From Vulcanimicrobiota bacterium (GTDB lineage: Bacteria; Vulcanimicrobiota; Vulcanimicrobiia; Vulcanimicrobiales; Vulcanimicrobiaceae): a stretch of 11,297 bases of DNA. Below the pieces are notes generated by a model. The model saw nothing but the letters and a program-made list of their open reading frames with translations, had not been told where the DNA came from and ran no database searches. The stretch lies in the NCBI GenBank assembly GCA_019233415.1, contig JAFAMK010000127.1:1-11297 (forward strand), written 5' to 3'. Numbering within the stretch: position 1 is the stretch's first letter; each line of letters starts with the position of its first letter. Made by a program: the position numbers and the translations under genes. This document shows, piece after piece, positions 6,204 through 11,297 of this stretch.

Positions 6204-8314
6204 CCGTCGCCTGGATCGTCGCCATCGGCCTCGGGGTCGCGCTCTGCGCGACCTTGGCGGTCGCACAGGTCCGGCGCATCCTCGCCGAGACCCGGCGCCG
6301 TGCTGCCGACGCCGTCGCGCGGCAGCTGCGGGTTCTCGACGCGGTCGGCGACGCGATCTACATCGTCGACGAGACGCTGCGGATCAGCCACGTCAACGCC
6401 GAGGCGGAGCGGCTGCTGGGCACCGATGCCGAGGAGCTGGTCGGGCGCCCGCTGGACGGGATCGTCTCGCCGTTTGCCTCGGAGCTGGTCCCCGACGTGC
6501 GCTACGCGCGCCGAACCGGGACGGTCGTCGCGCGGACGGACGCCGTCGGGACGCCGCCGCGCTGGGTCGAGGTCTGGGTGCGGCCGGCTGCCCGCGAGGT
6601 GCTGGTCGCGCTGCGCGACGTCACCGAGCGCGTTCGCACCGAAGCCCGGCTGCGCGAGAACGACCAGCGCCTGCGGCTGGTCGCGCAGAACGTCGACGCG
6701 GTCCTCTGGACGACCGACCGCGAGGCGCGCTTCACGACGGTCGCCGGCGGCGCGCTCGACGACCTCGGGTTGCGCGGCGAAGCGCTCGTCGACCAGCCGG
6801 CGGGGCCGCTAATCGCGGAGCACGTCCTGCGCGACGTCGCCGAGGGTACGTCCGTGCGCGCCGAGACGGCCCGTGGCGAACGCTGGCTGCGTCACCACGT
6901 CGAGCCGCTGCGCGACGGCGTCGGCGCGGTCGTCGGCGCGGTCGGGGTCTCGCTCGACATCACCGAGCTGAAGCGCACGCAGCAGCAGCTGTTCGAGACC
7001 GCGCACCGCGACGCGCTGACGGGGCTGCCGAACCGGCTCGCGCTCGAGCGGCGCATCGAGGAGACGATCGGGCAGGCGCAGCGCGACGCGCGCCGCTTCG
7101 CGCTGCTGTTCCTCGACCTCGACCGTTTCAAGACGATCAACGACACGCTGGGCCACGGCGTCGGCGACGACGTGCTGCGCGAGGTCGCCGCGCGTCTGCA
7201 GGAAGCACTGCGCACCGGCGACGTCATCGCGCGGCCCGGCGGCGACGAGTTCATCGTGCTCGTTCCGCGCGTCGGGCACGACGACGAAGTCGCCGCGCTC
7301 GCGCAGCGGCTGGTGCGCACCTTCGCGCAGGCGGTCGCCGTGCGCGGCCACGACTTGTTCGTCAACGTCAGCGTCGGCGCGGCGATCTATCCCGAACACG
7401 GCGTCGACACGGAAGCGCTCGTCGCGCACGCCGACGCCGCGATGTACCGCGCGAAGGCGCTGGGCGGGAACCGCTTCGCGTTCTACGACGACGCGATGGA
7501 GGCCGCGGCCGCCGACCGGCTCGCGCTCGAGACCGACCTGCGCCACGCGATCCGGCGCGAAGAGCTGCGGCTGCTCTACCAGCCCGTCGTCGAGCTGGCG
7601 ACGCGCCGCGTCGTCGGCTGCGAGGCGCTGCTGCGCTGGCACCACGCCGAGCGCGGCGTGATCCTGCCCGCGACCTTCATCTCGATCGCCGAGGAAAGCG
7701 GCGCGATCGTCGCGCTCGACCGCTGGGTGCTGCGCACCGCGTGCGCCACCGCCGCGCGGCTGCGCGCGCACCATCCGGAGTTCCGCGTCGGCGTGAACCT
7801 CTCGCCGCGCGACCTGCGCGAGCCCGATCTGCCCGACGTCGTCGCGGCGCTGCTCGCCGAGCACGGGCTGCCGGCCGCAGCGCTCTCGGTAGAAGTGACC
7901 GAGCATGTCGTGCTCGACGACACCGTGCTGCCGGTGCTGCGCCGCATGTGCGCGCTCGGCGTGCAGGTCGCGGTCGACGACTTCGGTGTCGGCTACAGCT
8001 CGCTCGCGTATCTCAAGCGCTTGCCGATCACCGCGCTGAAGATCGACCGCGCGTTCATCGGCGAGGTCGCCGACGACGCGTACGATCAGGCGATCGTCGG
8101 TTCGATCGTCTCGGTCGCGAAGACGCTCGGGCTCCACGTGACCGCCGAAGGTTTGGAGACCGACGAGCAGATCGCGTTCGTCGCGTCACTCGGCTGCGAC
8201 GAAGGACAGGGATTCCGCTTCGGCGCCCCGGTCGACGCCGCGGCGCTCGAAGAGACGCTGTTCCCGGGGGCGACTCGCGCGCGCGCCCTGGAGCACGCGC
8301 GCAAGCCGGCCTAG
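6200..8314 (+). CDS. Membrane-anchored PAS-PAS-GGDEF-EAL protein (diguanylate cyclase/phosphodiesterase), second copy
   Basis: A 704-residue paralogue of the preceding gene, colinear over its whole length. It has one membrane helix (about 3-22), PAS1 (about 41-145, from VLDAVGDAIYIVD), PAS2 (about 155-262), GGDEF (about 267-427) and EAL (about 442-690). The cyclase motif GGDEF is at 347-351, with the inhibitory RxxD site as R338-TGD341. EALLRW is at 475-480, followed by Asn in GVNLSPRDL, Glu in VEVTEH, DDFG at 593-596, Lys in LKIDRAF, Glu in TAEGLET and Gln in GQGFRFG, so both enzyme activities look intact. The two proteins agree at roughly two thirds of positions by eye, most strongly in the catalytic core and PAS2, least at the N-terminus and in the last 30 residues. 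The GTG start at 6200 lacks its own ribosome site. It converges with the receptor gene, 4 nt between stops. Confidence 0.93.
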   Translation: MTVAWIVAIGLGVALCATLAVAQVRRILAETRRRAADAVARQLRVLDAVGDAIYIVDETLRISHVNAEAERLLGTDAEELVGRPLDGIVSPFASELVPDVRYARRTGTVVARTDAVGTPPRWVEVWVRPAAREVLVALRDVTERVRTEARLRENDQRLRLVAQNVDAVLWTTDREARFTTVAGGALDDLGLRGEALVDQPAGPLIAEHVLRDVAEGTSVRAETARGERWLRHHVEPLRDGVGAVVGAVGVSLDITELKRTQQQLFETAHRDALTGLPNRLALERRIEETIGQAQRDARRFALLFLDLDRFKTINDTLGHGVGDDVLREVAARLQEALRTGDVIARPGGDEFIVLVPRVGHDDEVAALAQRLVRTFAQAVAVRGHDLFVNVSVGAAIYPEHGVDTEALVAHADAAMYRAKALGGNRFAFYDDAMEAAAADRLALETDLRHAIRREELRLLYQPVVELATRRVVGCEALLRWHHAERGVILPATFISIAEESGAIVALDRWVLRTACATAARLRAHHPEFRVGVNLSPRDLREPDLPDVVAALLAEHGLPAAALSVEVTEHVVLDDTVLPVLRRMCALGVQVAVDDFGVGYSSLAYLKRLPITALKIDRAFIGEVADDAYDQAIVGSIVSVAKTLGLHVTAEGLETDEQIAFVASLGCDEGQGFRFGAPVDAAALEETLFPGATRARALEHARKPA

Positions 8315-8318
8315 CCGG

Positions 8319-10757
8319 TTACTTCGTGTTCAGCCGCAGGCCGAGCTCGAAGGTCCGCGGCGGAGCGTAGTGGTTGCCCTGCGCGTTGAGGAACGTCACG
8401 AAGTAGCGGTCGTTGAAGAGGTTGCGCACGCGCATCGTCAGCGCCATCCCGTTGCCGAGCGCGATCCCCTTCGCGGCGTCGAACGTCAGGTGCGGCGTGC
8501 GTTTGCACGGACCGCCCACGTTGCCGTCGGAGCCGCCGCAGGTGATCCCACCGGTCGGGTTCTGACCCGACGACAGGCCGCTGCCGTATTCGCCGTCGAT
8601 CCCGAACCAGCCGCCGCGGCGGTCGTTGAGGATCAGCCCCGACGTCATGTCGACGCGCTGGTCGTGGTCGGCCGGCGTGAAGTCGTCGGGCGCGCCGAAG
8701 CACGGCGCGAGCAGCTGCGTCTCGCAGCCCTTGTTGACCGAGTACGTGTGCGTGACCGACGCGTAGAAGCGGCCCGCGCGCTGCAGCGGGATCTGATAGT
8801 ACGCGGTCTGCGTCGCAATGCGACCTTCGGCGTAGTTGATGTCCTGGTGCAGGTTCGTCGTGCCGACCTGCGTGTCGTCGATCAGGTCGGTCGCGTTCTT
8901 CTGCATCACGCGCAGCCCGAGATCACCGCTCCCGAGCGCGAAGTGGCCGCCGAGCTCGTAGACCGAGTCGCGCTGCGGCTTGAGGTCGAACGTCGCGACG
9001 TTCGTCTGCAGCGGGAGGTTGAGCGTGTACGCGGCGAGCGGCGAGACGTTCTCCAGCGAGAACGGGGTGAAGAACCGCCCCCAGTACGCATAGACGCTGT
9101 CGCGCGCACCGAAGAAGTGGGTCAGCTTCACGCGCGGGCTGACCTGACCGAACCCGACGTTGAACTGCGCCGACGAAACGAGGAACGAGTCGCCACGCGC
9201 GCCGTAGTCGAGCTGCCACCGATCGCCCCACTTCCAGCTGTCCTGGAGGTAGACGGCGGTCAGGTGGCCGACGTTCGGTGCGTTGTCGACGACGGTGTAT
9301 GCCGCGCCGGGCGTTCCCGGGGTGAAGACCGGTGCCAGGAAGTTCCCCGGCTGGAGCGTCACCGCGTAGGTCTTCGCGACGTGCGTCGCGTCGTAGAAGC
9401 CGCCGAACGCGACGTCGTGCTTCGCGCTGCGGTTCTCGTAGTCGAGGTTTCCGCCGACGTCGATCGCGGTGCGGTCGCCGTTGAGCGAGAACGCGCACGT
9501 GCTGTTCGCGTAGTTGACGTTCGGGTTCGCGACTGGGTTCGTCACGACGCCGCCGACGACCGGGCCGGTCGACGAAAGCGCCGCGCCGCAGTCGCCGGGG
9601 TTGCCCGGCGCGTTCGCTTCGCCGAACGCGAAGTCGTTGCTCGGGTCGCCGAAGTCGCGGATGCGCGAGCGCTTGTACGACGGACCGAACGAGAGCGAGC
9701 CGTGGTCGCCGATCGGGTGGCGGAACTGGATCGCGCTGAACAGGTCTTCCTGCGTCTCGTTGTCGTCGCTCGAGGCGGGTTCGCCGCCCGCGACGTCGTT
9801 CGGGATCTGGTACGTCTGGTACGAGCGGCTGACGGTGAAGTTGATGAAGTTCTGCCCGGTCGGCAGCGTGTAGCGCAGGAACGCGTTGGTGTTGCTGCCC
9901 TGGTTGTGTGGCGAGTCGAAGTTCGGCGGGTCGAGCGCGCGATCGCTGCGCTGCGCGCGGAACGCGGCGATCATCGAGCCGGCGCCGATGTTCGTGTGGT
10001 AGCCCAGCGTTCCGTCGGAACTTCCGTACGAGCCGCCGATGAAGTCGCCGATGAAGCCCGGCGGCCCGGCACCATTGCGCGTGGTGATGTCGATCACCGA
10101 CGCGAAGCGCTCGCCGTAACGGGCGGGATACGCGCCTTGCAGCGCTTCGACGAACGAGATGTCGTTGGGGTCGAACTCGCTCCCGACGATGCGGTTCAGC
10201 TCCTGCGGAATCTGCACGCCGTCGACGATGTAGTTGATGTCGCCGTGGTCGCCGTTGATGTGGACGACGCCGTTGGCGCCGCGTGCCGCACCGGGCAGTT
10301 GGATCAAGAGGTTCGGCAAGCTGCCGGAGGCCGGCGACCGCGTCAGCGCCTCCGCGCTCAGGCTGAGGTCGGTCCCGGAGCCGCGGACCGGTGGCCGCGC
10401 GGTCACCGAGGTGCGGCCGATCTCTTGGAGCTTGGAGAGCGCGAACGTGAGGCTCGTGCCGGCGCTGGTCAGGTCGACGCGCAGCGCGGCGTGGCCCTGT
10501 GGCGCGGTGACGTCGACCTCGTAGGTCCCGATCGGGGCGGAGATTTGGAACGTGCCGTGCGCGTCCGTCTGCGCGTGGAGGTTGAGGTTCGAACCGGTGG
10601 CAGTGACGCTCGCACCGACGACCGGTGCGCCGTCGGCGGTCACCGTCCCGGCGAGCGGGGCGGTGGTCTGCGCGAACGCGGCGGTCGGCGCGCAGAGCGC
10701 GGCGATGACGGCAAAGGCCAGCGCACGTGCGCGTGCGCTACGAAAAAGGCTGGACAT
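8319..10757 (-). CDS. TonB-dependent outer-membrane receptor with N-terminal carboxypeptidase-regulatory-like domain
   Basis: An 812-residue outer-membrane receptor, expected to import a ligand such as a metal chelate or oligomer using TonB energy. The signal peptide ends at A27-F28-A29 before Q30. Residues about 35-110 (LAGTVTADGAPVVGASVTATG, then AHGTFQI and GTYEVDVTAP) form an Ig-like regulatory domain. The plug follows at about 130-240, with LPNLLIQLPGAA, NYIVDGVQIP and GAYPARYGERFASVIDITTRNG. The rest is a long beta-barrel rich in alternating aromatic strands, ending FELGLRLNTK, without the usual terminal Phe. The mature protein has six cysteines in three close pairs (390/421, 678/686, 740/751). 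The ATG has GAAGGGA (10761-10767 on this strand) at a suitable distance. The ligand cannot be told; no TonB or ExbBD gene is in the window, and an Oar-like/adhesion role is an alternative. Confidence 0.9.
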   Translation of the reverse strand: MSSLFRSARARALAFAVIAALCAPTAAFAQTTAPLAGTVTADGAPVVGASVTATGSNLNLHAQTDAHGTFQISAPIGTYEVDVTAPQGHAALRVDLTSAGTSLTFALSKLQEIGRTSVTARPPVRGSGTDLSLSAEALTRSPASGSLPNLLIQLPGAARGANGVVHINGDHGDINYIVDGVQIPQELNRIVGSEFDPNDISFVEALQGAYPARYGERFASVIDITTRNGAGPPGFIGDFIGGSYGSSDGTLGYHTNIGAGSMIAAFRAQRSDRALDPPNFDSPHNQGSNTNAFLRYTLPTGQNFINFTVSRSYQTYQIPNDVAGGEPASSDDNETQEDLFSAIQFRHPIGDHGSLSFGPSYKRSRIRDFGDPSNDFAFGEANAPGNPGDCGAALSSTGPVVGGVVTNPVANPNVNYANSTCAFSLNGDRTAIDVGGNLDYENRSAKHDVAFGGFYDATHVAKTYAVTLQPGNFLAPVFTPGTPGAAYTVVDNAPNVGHLTAVYLQDSWKWGDRWQLDYGARGDSFLVSSAQFNVGFGQVSPRVKLTHFFGARDSVYAYWGRFFTPFSLENVSPLAAYTLNLPLQTNVATFDLKPQRDSVYELGGHFALGSGDLGLRVMQKNATDLIDDTQVGTTNLHQDINYAEGRIATQTAYYQIPLQRAGRFYASVTHTYSVNKGCETQLLAPCFGAPDDFTPADHDQRVDMTSGLILNDRRGGWFGIDGEYGSGLSSGQNPTGGITCGGSDGNVGGPCKRTPHLTFDAAKGIALGNGMALTMRVRNLFNDRYFVTFLNAQGNHYAPPRTFELGLRLNTK

Positions 10758-10760
10758 GAT

Positions 10761-10767
10761 TCCCTTC
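10761..10767 (-). promoter_or_regulatory. Ribosome binding site of the TonB-dependent receptor
   Basis: On the minus strand GAAGGGA precedes the ATG at 10757 by 3 nt (5 nt from the AAGG core). This supports the chosen start, which also yields a well-formed signal peptide. In the remaining gap to 10830 I see no convincing promoter. Confidence 0.55.
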
Positions 10768-10830
10768 GGCTGTGACGTGGTGGTACACGGACCGCGGCGG
10801 AACTATTCCGGCATCGCGGCGAGGACGGGA

Positions 10831-11289
10831 TCAGGCAGCCAGCGGTGGAGGACGGTTCGGGACGAAGAGCCGGAAGGGGACGGTGGCCCGCGAGGGCGGG
10901 GCGGCACGCCGCGCCGTGGCGGTCGCGGGCGAAGCCGGCGCCAGCACCTCGACCAGCGCGGCGAGGAGGGCGACGACGCGGTGGCGGGCGGCGCGGAACA
11001 GGAACGCCGAGGCGAGCAGGGCGACCAGCGCGCTCAGGACGGTCAGGGCGAGCCGGTCGGGGTCGACGCTCGCGCCCTCGGCGAGGAAGAGCAGGGCGGC
11101 AACCGCAGCCTGGACGGCGAGCCCGAAGGCGGCGATCCAGGCCGTCGGCGGCCCCAGGGAGGCCCGCACCAGGGCGAGCCGGCGCCGGCGCTCGCGGGCG
11201 GTGCCGACGAGCCCCAGCGGGCCCGCAACGGCGGCCAACAGGGCCAGCGCCGCCACCAGCTCGATGATGTGCGGCCCGGAGTACGCCAA
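10831..11289 (-). CDS. Small multi-pass membrane protein of unknown family, possibly 5'-truncated by the window edge
   Basis: I do not recognise a family. The 152-residue reading frame shows three clear hydrophobic segments (about 8-30, 48-70 and 80-99) and a weaker one (about 103-118). A basic loop (RERRRRLALVR) follows the first segment, and the tail is rich in Pro, Ala and Arg (RAAPPSRATVPFRLFVPNRPPP). The positive-inside rule would put that basic loop in the cytoplasm. The only start within the window is a TTG at 11289, 8 nt from the edge, and the frame stays open beyond it, so the real start may lie outside. It lies 73 nt upstream of the TonB receptor on the same strand, so the two may be co-transcribed. 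The strongly hydrophobic, ordered pattern supports a real gene, but high GC makes false frames common. Confidence 0.55.
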   Translation of the reverse strand: MAYSGPHIIELVAALALLAAVAGPLGLVGTARERRRRLALVRASLGPPTAWIAAFGLAVQAAVAALLFLAEGASVDPDRLALTVLSALVALLASAFLFRAARHRVVALLAALVEVLAPASPATATARRAAPPSRATVPFRLFVPNRPPPLAA

Positions 11290-11297
11290 GGAGCCGG

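Noticed and set aside
8300..8320. Possible bidirectional terminator between the convergent genes
   Set aside because: The CCGG/CCGG pairing around CCTAG with outer AA/TT is only a 6-bp bulged stem, and no T-run follows on either strand.
8370..10775. An 801-residue plus-strand reading frame lying opposite the TonB receptor gene
   Set aside because: Its product is a low-complexity mix of Arg, Val, Ala, Asp and Glu with no domain, typical of a GC-driven shadow frame; the minus-strand frame has a signal peptide, plug and barrel.

Overview
The window is very GC-rich (about 70% by eye) and almost fully coding. It comes from a Gram-negative-type (diderm) bacterium: it encodes a TonB-dependent outer-membrane receptor with a signal peptide and a type II-signal lipoprotein. 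The composition and this gene mix would fit an uncultivated high-GC diderm lineage such as Candidatus Eremiobacterota (WPS-2). That placement is an impression only; no rRNA or other taxonomic marker is present.

Layout, left to right. (1) 14-1294 (+): a divergent Nramp-type metal-ion transporter whose metal-binding and TM6 histidine motifs differ from the canonical ones. (2) 1295-1551: a non-coding gap with two imperfect tandem direct repeats and three inverted repeats; it is the best candidate control region here. (3) 1552-8314 (+): an apparent operon of a lipoprotein (DUF4382 plus a carboxypeptidase-regulatory-like domain), a TPR protein ending in a LuxR-type helix-turn-helix, and two tandem paralogous PAS-PAS-GGDEF-EAL proteins. 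The first three genes are packed tightly (5-nt gap, then a 4-nt GTGA overlap). The fourth follows 75 nt later, behind a possible promoter and a 14-codon leader ORF that itself overlaps its GTG start by GTGA. (4) 8319-10757 (-): a TonB-dependent receptor convergent with the second GGDEF-EAL gene, 4 nt between stop codons. (5) 10831-11289 (-): a small multi-pass membrane protein of unknown family, open at the right window edge.

How the genes may work together. The middle block pairs an envelope lipoprotein, a TPR/HTH regulator and two inner-membrane enzymes predicted both to make and to degrade cyclic di-GMP. This suggests a local signalling module linking an envelope or cytoplasmic cue to c-di-GMP level. 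Both enzymes keep GGDEF, the RxxD inhibitory site and the EAL catalytic residues, so neither looks like a dead receptor. They are clearly a tandem duplication with nearly identical DNA tracts in the catalytic core and more divergence at the N- and C-terminal ends. The flanking metal transporter and TonB receptor could be functionally related through metal uptake, but nothing in the sequence proves it.

I see no tRNA, rRNA, CRISPR array, insertion sequence or phage gene. No single gene is wholly outside known families except possibly the small membrane protein; the most unusual items are the altered Nramp motif, the repeat-rich control region and the leader-ORF/duplicate arrangement of the c-di-GMP genes.
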